A stretch of 64,000 nt of DNA from RGIG7213 sp045545665 (GCA_045545665.1 JAZQBL010000039.1:1-64000), one strand, 5' to 3'. Positions 1-8,557 are shown, counted from the stretch's first letter. Translations and numbers: made by a program. The notes: generated from the sequence alone by a model not told the origin.

Positions 1-806
1 GAAATATCAATGTCACCAAGCTGACTTACACGTTCTATCATAACGGTATTGGGGCATTTGCTCTTCGCTATGCCGTACAGCTTGTTTGTGTTTGAACTGT
101 CCTTGCCGCCGATGACTATCATCAGATCGACTTCGGAAGAAAGAGCTTCTGCCTCTTTTTGTCTATTTTCAGTCACAGAACATATTGTATCAAAAATTTT
201 TGTATTTGTATAGACTTTTTTGAGTTTTTTTTGTGACTTTTTCCACTCAATCATGTTTTGTGTGGTCTGCGATACAACAATTATACATTTTTCCGAATCA
301 TTATATTCACAAATAACGTCATCAACATCAGCTTCGGACAGTATCGTACGCACCTCTCCGTTTGAATAACTGCGTATTCCCTCGACCTCGGGATGCTTAC
401 TGTCACCGAATATGACTGTCAAAGTTTCCTTCGTTGAGTTTTCACCGACGATATTATGTATCTTTTTAACGTACGGGCAGGTGCAATCGACCACGTGGAA
501 AAACGGATTGTTTTTTTCAAGTGTAAGGAGTTTATCGGAAAGCTCCTTCACGACGCCGTGTGTACGGATAACGACGACAGCAGGTGATGATTCGCAAGCG
601 AGAGATGCAACACGGTCTATATCCTCGTTAGATATTATCTTTACGCCTTTTGCTTCAAGCTCCTCTGTCACGATCGGATTATGTATTATTTTTCCGAGTG
701 TATATATATTTGAATTTTTTTCCTTTTCTATTATATCGTATACGGTACTTACAGCACGCTGTACTCCGAAACAAAACCCTGCGTACTTAGCAAGAATGAC
801 AGCCAT
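1..806 (-). CDS. ispH: 4-hydroxy-3-methylbut-2-enyl diphosphate reductase, 3' end cut by window
   Basis: IspH catalyses the last step of the MEP isoprenoid pathway, reducing HMBPP to IPP and DMAPP with a [4Fe-4S] cluster in the cytoplasm. 268 codons are visible. The cluster cysteines fit: Cys12 in AGFCFGV, Cys110 in DCTCPYV, and a third in TICSVTENRQ. The substrate histidines fit too: His42 in IHNP and His83 in RTHGV. The ATG at 806 overlaps the plsC stop (TAATG), so the two are translationally coupled in the asd-to-ispH operon. The C-terminus lies outside the window. Many Clostridia fuse IspH to ribosomal S1 domains, and this cannot be tested here. Confidence 0.95.
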   Translation of the reverse strand, partial: MAVILAKYAGFCFGVQRAVSTVYDIIEKEKNSNIYTLGKIIHNPIVTEELEAKGVKIISNEDIDRVASLACESSPAVVVIRTHGVVKELSDKLLTLEKNNPFFHVVDCTCPYVKKIHNIVGENSTKETLTVIFGDSKHPEVEGIRSYSNGEVRTILSEADVDDVICEYNDSEKCIIVVSQTTQNMIEWKKSQKKLKKVYTNTKIFDTICSVTENRQKEAEALSSEVDLMIVIGGKDSSNTNKLYGIAKSKCPNTVMIERVSQLGDIDI

Positions 807-1420
807 TATTTTTCCTCCGATGAAGCATTATCGAGAGAACAAACCGTTTCAAAAATAAGCTTTGCCGCACTTTCGTACTCTTTCATCGTTTCTTCCTTGA
901 AGGAAAAATCCTCATTTTCGATAGGCTTGCCGATTATGACGTGTGTTTTTCTGAACAGTCCGGTTTTATTTTTCGGTGTTTTTATGTACACGGGTATTAC
1001 ACGGCAGTGCGATCTGCCTGCTATAAGTCCGACACCCATTTTCACTTCCGTTTCCTTTGGATCGACCTTCGGATATCTCGTTCCCTGAGGAAATATTCCG
1101 ACGTATTCGCCATCTTCGAGAAGCCTTTGTGCCAATCTTAAAGACGTAGCATCAGCACCGCCTCTTTTGACGGGAAATGCTCCGAACGCTCTTATGACCG
1201 ACGAAAGGACGGGAACCTTAAAAAGCTCTGCCTTACCCATAAACTTTATCGGTTTTTTGAGTGCCGCGGCAAGTACTATGGGATCGAAGAGCGACGTATG
1301 ATTGGCGCATATAAGTCCGCCGTCTTCGGGAATATTTTCAATTCCCTGCACACTTTTTATGTTGAGTAAAAATCTGAAGCACGGACCGAGTATCTTTATA
1401 GCTCTTTGATAAAAGCTCAT
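806..1420 (-). CDS. plsC: 1-acyl-sn-glycerol-3-phosphate acyltransferase
   Basis: A 204-residue membrane-associated acyltransferase that adds the second acyl chain to lysophosphatidic acid to make phosphatidic acid. The catalytic HX4D motif is HTSLFD (residues 41-46) and the phosphate-binding FPQGTR motif is at 110-115. The length is normal for short bacterial PlsC. The start ATG overlaps the cmk stop as ATGA, and the gene stop overlaps the ispH start. The order cmk-plsC-ispH is common in Clostridia, which supports the assignment. Confidence 0.93.
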   Translation of the reverse strand: MSFYQRAIKILGPCFRFLLNIKSVQGIENIPEDGGLICANHTSLFDPIVLAAALKKPIKFMGKAELFKVPVLSSVIRAFGAFPVKRGGADATSLRLAQRLLEDGEYVGIFPQGTRYPKVDPKETEVKMGVGLIAGRSHCRVIPVYIKTPKNKTGLFRKTHVIIGKPIENEDFSFKEETMKEYESAAKLIFETVCSLDNASSEEK

Positions 1421-2088
1421 AATCCGAACCTCTTTTTGGCAAGATCCGATACGTACTGTATACTTTCTTCAAGACCGTATTCGGTATTATCAAAAAGTAT
1501 CGCATCCTCTGCCGCAACAGCTGGTGCTATCTTACGGTTTTTATCGTTGTCGTCTCGCTTTGTCATAAGCGAAAGAACTTCCTCGTACGTTACGTTTTCG
1601 CCTTTTTCAATAAGCTCTTTATATCTTCTCTTTGCACGTGCTTCGTTATTTGCAACCATAAATATTTTAAGTCCGGCATCGGGCAATATTACAGTGCCTA
1701 TATCTCTGCCGTCCATTACGACATCGTTGTTTTTTGCTATATCACGCTGTGTATCAAGAAGAAAACTGCGCACTTTACCGATAGATGAAACACGTGATGC
1801 GTACATGGATACAGTATCCGTTCTTATGTCGGAATCTACCTGTTTTCCGTTGAGATATATATGCTGTACACCGTCTTTGAATTCAAGACCTATTTTTACG
1901 TTTTCAAGAGCACCTACAACAGCTTCTTCATCATCGGGGGATATACCGTTTTCGTACATATAAAGTCCTACAGCACGGTACATTGCGCCTGTATCGACGT
2001 GTATGATACCCAAGGACTTCGCAAGCCCTTTTGCGACCGTGCTTTTTCCTGCACCTGAAGGACCGTCTATCGCTATATTTATACGCAT
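1417..2088 (-). CDS. cmk: cytidylate kinase
   Basis: Phosphorylates CMP and dCMP to the diphosphates using ATP. The protein starts MRINIAIDG and has the P-loop GPSGAGKST at residues 9-17, with the CMP-binding DGRDIGTV motif further on. I chose the ATG at 2088, just after the upstream gene's stop, over an ATG at 2106. The internal start leaves the family-typical short N-terminus before the P-loop, and a GA-rich stretch precedes it. At 223 residues it has the usual length. It overlaps plsC by 4 bases. Confidence 0.95.
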   Translation of the reverse strand: MRINIAIDGPSGAGKSTVAKGLAKSLGIIHVDTGAMYRAVGLYMYENGISPDDEEAVVGALENVKIGLEFKDGVQHIYLNGKQVDSDIRTDTVSMYASRVSSIGKVRSFLLDTQRDIAKNNDVVMDGRDIGTVILPDAGLKIFMVANNEARAKRRYKELIEKGENVTYEEVLSLMTKRDDNDKNRKIAPAVAAEDAILFDNTEYGLEESIQYVSDLAKKRFGL

Positions 2089-2089
2089 T

Positions 2090-3349
2090 TTATATCTCAC
2101 TTTCATTTATCAGAGCGTTTGCCGCCGCATATGCGGTACTGAACGCTATTTGTAAATTAAATCCGCCCGTGTAGGCGTCACAGTCGATGATCTCGCCTGC
2201 AAAATACAGACCGTTTACAAGCTTTGACTGCATCGTTTTCTGGTTTATTTCCTTGACATTTATACCGCCCGAGGTTATTATTGCCTCGTTTATATCCGAA
2301 AAACCGTCAACGGTCAAGGGGAAATTCTTCAACAGTTCAAGCAGAGTGCGTCTTTCTTTTTTCGTTATCTCGTTTACTTTTTTGTAAGGGTCTATTCCCG
2401 ACAAGCGCACCATAACGGGTATAAGCTTTTGCGGAAGCAGAGCGCCGAGTGAATTTGAAAAATTACGGTTTATATTTTTTGAAAAGTCCGAAAGAAGCCG
2501 TCTGTCAAGCTCCGCTTCATCAAGGGCGGGCTTAAGGTCGATAAAGAGCTTATATCTTCCCTTTTGCATAGGCTTGAGCGTTGCCGATGCGCTTAATATG
2601 ACCGGACCGCTTACGCCGAAATGAGTAAAAAGCATCTCTCCGAAATCACGGTACACGGTCTTATTCGTGTTTGTATCGACAAGCTTCACTTCGATATTTT
2701 TAAGCGACAGTCCCATAAGCTCACTGCAGTATTTTTCACTGCAAACAAGCGGAACAAGCGACGGCGTGGGTTTTATCACCGTGTGTCCGAAGGCTTCGGA
2801 AAAAACGTATCCGTCGCCTGTAGAACCCGTTGCCTTGTATGAAACTCCGCCCGTCGCTATTATAACTCTGTCGTACTGTTTTTTCGCACTTCCGTAAACG
2901 GTAAAGATACCGTTTTCGTATCCGATCTTCTTTATTCTGTCGGTTATAAGCACCGCGCCGTTCTTGCGGCAATACGCAACGAGTGCATCTGCAATATCGT
3001 GCGCTCTATCGGATACGGGAAAAACGCGGTTACCCCGTTCGGTTTTGAGCGGTACACCGCATCCTTCAAAAAAAGCCATTGTATCGGAAGGATCAAACAT
3101 AGAATAACACGAATAGAGAAATTTGGGATTTGTCGGAACGTTTGCAAAAAACTCCTCTTTCGTGCAGTTATTCGTGACGTTGCATCTTCCTTTACCGGTT
3201 ATACGAAGCTTTCTGCCGAAAACCTCATTTTTATCATATATATCGACGGCAAGACCGCCTTCGGCACAAATACCTCCGGCAAAAAGTCCTGCCGCACCGC
3301 CGCCGATAACGGCGACTTTTTTACAAGCGTTACTTGCCTGCTTTGTCAT
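2090..3349 (-). CDS. HI0933/BaiN-type NAD(P)/FAD-dependent oxidoreductase
   Basis: A flavoprotein of the HI0933 family (PF03486), about 419 residues. The N-terminus holds the dinucleotide-binding VAVIGGGAAGLFAGG. The C-terminus holds the typical FAD-contact segment YFAGEIIDCDAYTGGFN followed by LQIAFSTAYAAA. The physiological substrate of most members is unknown; BaiN of Clostridium scindens is tied to bile-acid metabolism, but that cannot be assumed here. The ATG at 3349 is preferred over an upstream in-frame codon at 3379. It leaves a 20-base overlap with the RpiR-type regulator gene. The stop abuts cmk. Confidence 0.88.
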   Translation of the reverse strand: MTKQASNACKKVAVIGGGAAGLFAGGICAEGGLAVDIYDKNEVFGRKLRITGKGRCNVTNNCTKEEFFANVPTNPKFLYSCYSMFDPSDTMAFFEGCGVPLKTERGNRVFPVSDRAHDIADALVAYCRKNGAVLITDRIKKIGYENGIFTVYGSAKKQYDRVIIATGGVSYKATGSTGDGYVFSEAFGHTVIKPTPSLVPLVCSEKYCSELMGLSLKNIEVKLVDTNTNKTVYRDFGEMLFTHFGVSGPVILSASATLKPMQKGRYKLFIDLKPALDEAELDRRLLSDFSKNINRNFSNSLGALLPQKLIPVMVRLSGIDPYKKVNEITKKERRTLLELLKNFPLTVDGFSDINEAIITSGGINVKEINQKTMQSKLVNGLYFAGEIIDCDAYTGGFNLQIAFSTAYAAANALINESEI

Positions 3350-4187
3350 AAACGTCGTACTTATCCCAGATATCTTCAAGCTCGTTGAAGGTATCCATAA
3401 GTTCCTTTTCTTTTTTCTTACCTATTGCAACAGTCATCGCATTGATGATACTGAGCGGAGCGACAAGTGAATCGACAAACGATACCATATCGCTTCTCGC
3501 AACAAGTACACAGTCCGACTTTTCTGCAATCGGAGAGTCAACAGAGTCGGTGAGAGCTATAGTTTTAGCGCCTCTCGACTTTGCGAATTCCATTGCATTT
3601 ATGACTCTCTTGGAATATCTCGGGAACGTGATACCGATTATAACGTCATCAGGTCCTATTCTGAAGAGCTGTTCGAATATTTCGGATCTGCTCGTCGTGC
3701 TGACAAGCTTTACGTCATCGAACATCATTGTGAAATAGAAGTTCATAAACTGCGCCAAAGAAGCTGACGAACGCACACCCATTATGAATATCTTGCGGGC
3801 AGAAACGACCGTATCAACTGCTTTGTCAAAAGCTGCCTTGTCAATACTTTCAAGAGTTATCTTTAATTTTTCGACGTCAAAGTTTACAACTTTTTCAAGT
3901 ATCTCGCCTTCGCCTATTCTGTCGTTTGCTATTTCAATACGCTGAAGAGTCGTAAGGCGTGCACGTATAAGCTCTCTCAAAGATTTCTGGAGATCCGGAT
4001 ATCCGTCGAATCCAAGCTCTATTGCAAAGCGCACGACGGTCGATTCGGATACGTTAACCTCGGAGCCGAGCTTGAGTGCCGTCATATACGCCGCCTTCTC
4101 ATAGTGAGCAAGCATATAATTTGCAATAGCGCGCTGACCCTTGGAAAACTTATCCATCGAGCTTTCTATTTTCTTTAAAATATCCAT
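3330..4187 (-). CDS. MurR/RpiR family transcriptional regulator
   Basis: A 285-residue regulator. The N-terminal HTH_6 domain (residues about 1-77) includes KFSKGQRAIANYML and the recognition region VSESTVVRFAIELGFDGY. The C-terminal SIS (sugar isomerase) domain (about 115-260) includes IFIMGVRSSASLAQ and IALTDSVDSPIA. Family members usually bind phosphosugars and control sugar or amino-sugar catabolism. No such genes are adjacent, so the target is unknown. The gene sits 13 bases after asd, and its ATG follows a GGAAA box. The last codons overlap the FAD oxidoreductase gene. Confidence 0.9.
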   Translation of the reverse strand: MDILKKIESSMDKFSKGQRAIANYMLAHYEKAAYMTALKLGSEVNVSESTVVRFAIELGFDGYPDLQKSLRELIRARLTTLQRIEIANDRIGEGEILEKVVNFDVEKLKITLESIDKAAFDKAVDTVVSARKIFIMGVRSSASLAQFMNFYFTMMFDDVKLVSTTSRSEIFEQLFRIGPDDVIIGITFPRYSKRVINAMEFAKSRGAKTIALTDSVDSPIAEKSDCVLVARSDMVSFVDSLVAPLSIINAMTVAIGKKKEKELMDTFNELEDIWDKYDVYDKAGK

Positions 4188-4200
4188 CTATGCTTTCCTA

Positions 4201-5277
4201 TTAATAAATGAAGCCTTCAGCAGCCAAAAGCTCTGCAATAAGAACTGCACCGCCTGCCGCGCCTCTGAGCGTGTTGTGTGAAAGACCTACAAACTTATAG
4301 TCGTAAACCGTATCTTCGCGGAGTCTTCCCACAGATATGCCCATACCGCCGTAAATATCTCTGTCAAGCTTTGTCTGAGGGCGGTTATCTTCTTCAAAAT
4401 ACGTGATAAACTGTTCGGGAGCGGAGGGCAATTTAAGCTCTTGAGGTTTGCCCGAGTACTCAGCCCACGCCTTGAGGATCTCCTCTTTGGAGGGCTTTTC
4501 TTCAAAGCTTATAAATACAGCCGCCATATGTCCGTCGGACACAGGAACTCTTATGCACTGTGTTGTGATCGTGGGAGTTGATGCAGGAACTATCTTTCCG
4601 TCTTCTACCTTACCCCATACGCGGAGGGGTTCTTTTTCGCTCTTTTCCTCTTCGCCGCCGATGTAAGGAATGACGTTGTCTATCATTTCGGGCCACTGAA
4701 CGAACGTCTTACCTGCGCCCGATATTGCCTGATACGTCGTTGCCACAACTGTTGTGGGACGGAACTTCAAAAGGGGTGTTATAAGCGGAACGTACGACTG
4801 AATGGAGCAGTTGGGCTTTACAGCGATAAAACCTTTCTTTGTTCCGAGGCGTTCCTTCTGGTACTTGATAACTTCCGTATGACAATCGTTTATTTCGGGG
4901 ATCATCATAGGAACGTCTTCCGTCCAGCGGTTTGCCGAGTTATTGGAAACGACAACGACCTCAGCCTTTGCGTACTTTTCTTCAAGAGCCTTGATCTCTT
5001 CCTTTTTCATATCGACAGCACAGAAAACGAAATCTACCATAGATGCGACCTTTTCAACGTCTGCTGCATCGTATACTGTCATCTGCTTTGCGTATTCGGG
5101 AATATCGCAGGAAAGCTTCCATCTTCCCTCAACTGCCTTTTCATAAGGCACTCCTGCGCTTCTTGCGCTTGCTGCCAGAGCGCATACTTCAAACATGGGG
5201 TGGTTGTCGAGAAGCTGAATAAATCTCTGTCCTACCATACCCGTAGCACCGATTATACCTGCTTTGATTTTTGCCAT
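4201..5277 (-). CDS. asd: aspartate-semialdehyde dehydrogenase (archaeal/fungal-type length)
   Basis: Reduces aspartyl phosphate to aspartate semialdehyde for lysine, diaminopimelate, methionine and threonine synthesis. The 358-residue protein has the NADP-binding GIIGATGMVGQRF near the N-terminus and the catalytic cysteine in PNCSIQ. SDGHMAAV supplies the likely catalytic His. Its length and the DRPQTKLDRDIYGGM C-terminal region fit the archaeal/fungal branch, which many Clostridia carry. The ATG at 5277 is preferred over an in-frame TTG at 5289, because the AGAAAGG ribosome binding site is almost touching the TTG. It is first in the leftward operon, behind a consensus promoter. Confidence 0.93.
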   Translation of the reverse strand: MAKIKAGIIGATGMVGQRFIQLLDNHPMFEVCALAASARSAGVPYEKAVEGRWKLSCDIPEYAKQMTVYDAADVEKVASMVDFVFCAVDMKKEEIKALEEKYAKAEVVVVSNNSANRWTEDVPMMIPEINDCHTEVIKYQKERLGTKKGFIAVKPNCSIQSYVPLITPLLKFRPTTVVATTYQAISGAGKTFVQWPEMIDNVIPYIGGEEEKSEKEPLRVWGKVEDGKIVPASTPTITTQCIRVPVSDGHMAAVFISFEEKPSKEEILKAWAEYSGKPQELKLPSAPEQFITYFEEDNRPQTKLDRDIYGGMGISVGRLREDTVYDYKFVGLSHNTLRGAAGGAVLIAELLAAEGFIY

Positions 5278-5395
5278 AGTATATACCAAACCTTTCTGAA
5301 AGTGCGATATGCAACAAACTTGTCAAAGCCTTGCTTTTGAAAGAATTGCATTTCAAAACTTGCACTTTCCACCGTTATTATTTCATTCGGGGAAT
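5278..5395 (-). promoter_or_regulatory. structured 5' leader of asd operon
   Basis: About 110 bases separate the promoter from the asd ATG. An 8-base perfect inverted repeat (GAAAGTGC at 5298-5305, GCACTTTC at 5362-5369) encloses a smaller TTGAAA/TTTCAA hairpin. On the transcript, the 3' arm of the long stem lies directly before the AGAAAGG ribosome binding site. It could modulate translation. It is too short for the lysine (L-box) riboswitch, and I see no T-box core. Confidence 0.4.
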
Positions 5396-5424
5396 ATTAT
5401 AACAATTATAATTTATTTTGTCAA
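5396..5424 (-). promoter_or_regulatory. sigma-A promoter of the asd-to-ispH operon
   Basis: On the minus strand, TTGACA (5424-5419) and TATAAT (5401-5396) are separated by 17 bases, a perfect consensus match. It precedes asd by about 119 bases. No other convincing promoter was noticed before ispH, so the six genes probably share this transcript. Confidence 0.8.
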
Positions 5425-5522
5425 CACATATTTGAAAAGAATGTGAGATTTTTTTATTATATTCCTGCATTTTCATATATTCTTGCAATTTTGATACGCA
5501 GATTTTGCAAGAAAACAAAAAC

Positions 5523-5557
5523 CGGCCGCTGACAACAGTTTATGTTATCAGCGGCCG
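5523..5557 (-). terminator. rho-independent terminator of the YegP-like gene
   Basis: A perfect 10-bp stem CGGCCGCTGA/TCAGCGGCCG (5523-5532 and 5548-5557), with further AACA/TGTT pairing inside. On the minus strand a T-rich GGTTTTTGTTTTC stretch follows. It sits 24 bases past the stop at 5581. Confidence 0.85.
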
Positions 5558-5580
5558 TTTGTCATTTAAAAAATCTTCAA

Positions 5581-5961
5581 TCAGTCTTCTGCGGGTTCTT
5601 CAACAGCAGCATCAACAACGTTCTTGCGTACGCTTTCGATACCGTTGAGGCAGCTTGCTTTTGCCTTGTAGCCTTCGCTTGCGAGGATGGGCTCACCGTT
5701 TCTTGCCTTGAGGCGGAAACGGAATTCACCGGATTTGTCTTCGTAAACTTCGAATTTAGGATGCTTTACAGCTTCAACGTTTTCTACTGTCTGATCTTCA
5801 ACGTTTGCTATCTGCGCATTTTTAGTTACACTTTCAATGCTGTTCTTGCAGCTTGCAAGGGTTGTGAAAACTTCGCCGCCTATGCCGATAGACTCGCCGT
5901 TTCCTGCCTTGAGTGCAAATGTGTAACCTGTTTTTGTTTTGTTAATAACAAACTTTCCCAT
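5581..5961 (-). CDS. YegP-like DUF1508 protein with two tandem repeats
   Basis: A 126-residue small protein made of two DUF1508 (YegP) units, about residues 1-50 and 68-117. Each has an F.VY/INK...G.(F/Y)FRLKA.NGE core, a (G/S)E.....A.C.NGI/SIESV helix, and then a KN..... tail. DUF1508 proteins are dimeric alpha/beta proteins of unknown function, sometimes linked to stress. The start follows a GAAAGGA ribosome binding site. The gene has its own promoter and terminator, so it is monocistronic. The acidic end EEPAED is an extension after the second repeat. Confidence 0.85.
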   Translation of the reverse strand: MGKFVINKTKTGYTFALKAGNGESIGIGGEVFTTLASCKNSIESVTKNAQIANVEDQTVENVEAVKHPKFEVYEDKSGEFRFRLKARNGEPILASEGYKAKASCLNGIESVRKNVVDAAVEEPAED

Positions 5962-6014
5962 TTTGTATATTCCTTTCTTTTACCCCCCAAAAGGAGTATT
6001 ATTCCCTGTATACA

Positions 6015-6043
6015 ATATTAACATAAAAATCTTATATTGTCAA
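6015..6043 (-). promoter_or_regulatory. promoter of the YegP-like gene
   Basis: The minus strand carries TTGACA (6043-6038) and TAATAT (6020-6015) with 17-base spacing, about 54 bases before the ATG at 5961. Confidence 0.65.
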
Positions 6044-6063
6044 GAGAAAAACAGCAAAAGTGC

Positions 6064-7671
6064 TCAATCTCTCCATTTTTCTCTTATTTCTCTTATCTGT
6101 GTCATCAGTTTTGTGTTGTCTTTATTCGGTCTGCCGCGTCTGTCTTTAACCAGAAGCAGGAGCTTTTCAGCCTCGGAAACGAGGTCGTTATATATCATTT
6201 CGGCACGTGTGTTACCCTTGTTTACCGTCTTGCGCTCTATTTCTTTGCCTTGTGCGTATACGGTCATTATTCCCTCTTTGAGATCGTATTCGGCACCGCT
6301 GTACGGCGCTGTTGCTCTGTAACCGTTTTCCGAAAGAAGGTCTCTGAAATCTTCGCAAGCATCATCGTCGCCGTGATTGACGAATATAAAGTCGGGTTTG
6401 TTTTTAAATCCGTTTACCCAGCGCAAAAGCCCGTCTCTGTCGGCGTGTCCGCTCGTGCCGTGGAGCGAGCAGATCTCTGCGTTTACCGTTATTTCTTCGC
6501 CGAAAAGCGTCACCGTTTTTTCGCCGTCAAGAAGTCTTCTTCCCAAAGATCCATCCGTCTGATATCCGACAAAAAGAACGATACTGTTCGCTCTCCACAA
6601 ATTATGCTTCAAATGGTGGCGTATGCGCCCTGCCTCGCACATTCCGCTGGCAGAAATGATAACCTTCGGTTCTTCGTTGATATTTATTGCTTTTGATTCG
6701 TCCGCTGTTGTGGATATGCGTATACCGTCAAACCAGATCGGATTTATTCCTTTTTTTATAAGTTCCGTCGTTTCTTCATCAAAGCACACGGGATTGCACT
6801 GCATAAATATTGCAGTTGCTTCCGATGCAAGCGGGCTGTCAACGTAAACCGGGAAACGGTTGTGGCCTTTAACGAGGTTCTTTTGTTTTATCTCTCTTAT
6901 TGCATAGAGCATTTCCTGCGTTCTGCCTACGGCAAACGACGGTATTATCACGTTTCCGCCGTTGTCAAGAGCCTTCTGAATATATCCTGCAAGTTCGTAT
7001 ACGACGTTGCTCCTGTCGCCCGAGTGTACACGGTTTCCGTAAGTCGATTCAATAACGAGATAATCAGCTTCTTCGACCTGTTCGGGATCTTTTATTATAC
7101 GCTGATCGGTATTTCCGACGTCTCCGCTGAATACTATTTTCTTGCTTATGTCGCCTTCGGTAAGCCAGATCTCAATACAAGCCGAGCCGAGAAGATGTCC
7201 GATATCGGTAAAACGCACCTCAACACCTTCGCCGACCTTTATTATCTGTCCGTAATAGCAGGGGCGGAAGCGTGATATTGCGCCCATAGCGTCGTTAAGG
7301 TCATACACGGGCTCTGGTGCCGGAACGCCTGCACGTTCAGCTTTTTTAGCTCTCCATTTTGCTTCGTTTTCCTGGATATGTGCCGAATCACGAAGCATAA
7401 TATTACAAAGATCGCACGTTACGTCCGTTGCGTATATCAAGCCCTTGAAACCGTCTTTGTAAAGCTTCGGCAGCATACCCGAGTGGTCGATGTGTGCATG
7501 CGTCAAAAACACCGCTTCAACATCGGACGGCGGTATCGGAAGCTCGACGTTCTGAAAAACGTCTCTTCCCTGTTCCATTCCGAAATCAACAAGATAATAT
7601 TTTCCGTTTACTTCAAGCAACGTACAACTTCCCGTTACTTCATGAGTCGCACCGATAAACTGTATCTTCAT
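6064..7671 (-). CDS. MBL-fold beta-CASP ribonuclease-type protein
   Basis: A 535-residue metallo-beta-lactamase/beta-CASP protein of the CPSF73-like family, which processes or degrades RNA. Motif 2, HAHIDHSG, lies about residues 58-65. Further conserved elements are SGDVGNTD, VIESTYGNR and, in the beta-CASP domain, ISASGMCEAGRIRHH and SLHGTSGHADRDGL. The C-terminal RMMBL-like part ends at about residue 480, followed by a basic tail. It lacks the length and order of RNase J, so it is closer to the CPSF-like bacterial branch. The ATG follows GGAGG by 8 bases. It seems monocistronic. Confidence 0.88.
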   Translation of the reverse strand: MKIQFIGATHEVTGSCTLLEVNGKYYLVDFGMEQGRDVFQNVELPIPPSDVEAVFLTHAHIDHSGMLPKLYKDGFKGLIYATDVTCDLCNIMLRDSAHIQENEAKWRAKKAERAGVPAPEPVYDLNDAMGAISRFRPCYYGQIIKVGEGVEVRFTDIGHLLGSACIEIWLTEGDISKKIVFSGDVGNTDQRIIKDPEQVEEADYLVIESTYGNRVHSGDRSNVVYELAGYIQKALDNGGNVIIPSFAVGRTQEMLYAIREIKQKNLVKGHNRFPVYVDSPLASEATAIFMQCNPVCFDEETTELIKKGINPIWFDGIRISTTADESKAININEEPKVIISASGMCEAGRIRHHLKHNLWRANSIVLFVGYQTDGSLGRRLLDGEKTVTLFGEEITVNAEICSLHGTSGHADRDGLLRWVNGFKNKPDFIFVNHGDDDACEDFRDLLSENGYRATAPYSGAEYDLKEGIMTVYAQGKEIERKTVNKGNTRAEMIYNDLVSEAEKLLLLVKDRRGRPNKDNTKLMTQIREIREKWRD

Positions 7672-7710
7672 TTACATTACCTCCGTTTTTGTTTAATTAT
7701 TCCCAAGATC

Positions 7711-7739
7711 ATTATATCATACAGAACAGCTCATGTAAA
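7711..7739 (-). promoter_or_regulatory. promoter of the beta-CASP nuclease gene
   Basis: The minus strand has TTTACA (7739-7734) and TATAAT (7716-7711), 17 bases apart, 40 bases before the ATG at 7671. It lies over the stop of the degraded gene to its right. Confidence 0.65.
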
Positions 7740-8057
7740 GTAAATTATTCTTTACATTTTTTATTTTTGACATTAACATATCCAAAAGATAGGGTCTACT
7801 CATATCCTTTGGAAAATAATAAGCATCGCAGAATGCTTCGATATCATTTGGCAATGCTCTTGCAATATACTGAATTTTGGAAAGCGTAGTTGTTCGTATC
7901 GTGTAGCGTTGCGTTTGTCTGCTCAAGCACAGGTCTATCAGAAAAATTCCCGAAATTTTTAAGAGCTTGGAGCATCCCAACGGGCACCGCTTTTCGAACT
8001 TAGGAAGTAAAAGCAGTCTTCGCTGACGTAACGCAGACTTTTTTCGAGATGAACCAT
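7717..8057 (-). pseudogene. degraded small gene in at least two frames
   Basis: A leftward 32-codon frame (8057-7959) starts MVHLEKSLRYV after a good AGAAGGAG ribosome binding site and ends after WDAPSS. A second frame continues to 7717, and its last part (from about TLSKIQYIARALPND to SKIKNVKN) reads like real protein. I read this as one small gene broken by frameshifts. No family was recognised. It lies at the edge of an accessory region with other broken small genes, some of which resemble toxin-immunity proteins. Confidence 0.35.
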
Positions 8058-8190
8058 TTTATCCGCTCCTTCTGTTTCAGCAGGTGAGATTTGCAGGAGA
8101 TTCTCGCACTGAATTTAAATAATGACTTGATTTGAGCAAGCATGATTCTTTGGCAAACGCTATATCTGTATAAATGCTACTCTATATTTA

Positions 8191-8379
8191 TTAGGTGTAC
8201 TTTATATGTAACCATTTATCATCGAATAAACTTTTTGCCAAACAGTCTTCGTGGCAAAACAAGTCTTGTGAAGGATTTTCAGTCGCTTCATCTTGATTGG
8301 ATTTTTGTACAGTCAAAACATATTGCGGAAATTCCTTGATTTCCTTTCCACAAAAACAACAACATTTTTTCATCATCAT
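8191..8379 (-). CDS. small Cys/His-rich protein (possible zinc ribbon), possibly frameshifted
   Basis: About 62 residues starting MMMKKCCCFCGKEIK. The visible cysteines are CCFCGK near the N-terminus and FCHEDCL near the C-terminus, a CxxC...CHxxC arrangement that could bind zinc. Small proteins of this pattern occur as orphan or immunity genes near polymorphic toxins; this is inference. Upstream, a different frame (8557-8288) reads into it. A single-base change in a T-run would fuse the two, so the true gene may be longer. Confidence 0.4.
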   Translation of the reverse strand: MMMKKCCCFCGKEIKEFPQYVLTVQKSNQDEATENPSQDLFCHEDCLAKSLFDDKWLHIKYT

Positions 8380-8557
8380 TATCACCCATAATTTTTCGCC
8401 AAATTTTCAAGCCTTGCTTTGTTACTTCTCTTATAAAAGTAATTATTTCACCGACATTATTTTCAACTGTAATATTGTATTTGCCATTATCAATGACTCG
8501 AATATAAACTTTCGCACCGCAGTAACACCGCATTCCGGCTACAAACTGTATCAGCAA
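8288..8557 (-). pseudogene. overlapping frame, probably the 5' part of the same broken gene
   Basis: A leftward frame encodes a stretch around GEIITFIREVTKQGLKIWRK. The same frame is preserved in the diverged second copy at 11835-12010 (VTKQGLKIWRKIIGDNDDEK), so it was probably coding. The two copies differ by one T in the run just after this segment: five T here and four in the other copy. With four T the frame would run into the Cys-rich part downstream. Function unknown. Confidence 0.4.
8345..8531. repeat. dispersed 0.19-kb repeat, copy 1
   Basis: This segment recurs in the same orientation at 11835-12010 with scattered substitutions and a deletion of about 11 bases. The shared part runs from the CCACAAAA(A)CAACAAC stretch to the GCCGCAGTA(A/C)CACCGC stretch. 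The copies flank the large membrane protein gene and its small neighbour. It looks like a duplicated gene fragment; I see no terminal inverted repeats. Confidence 0.75.
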
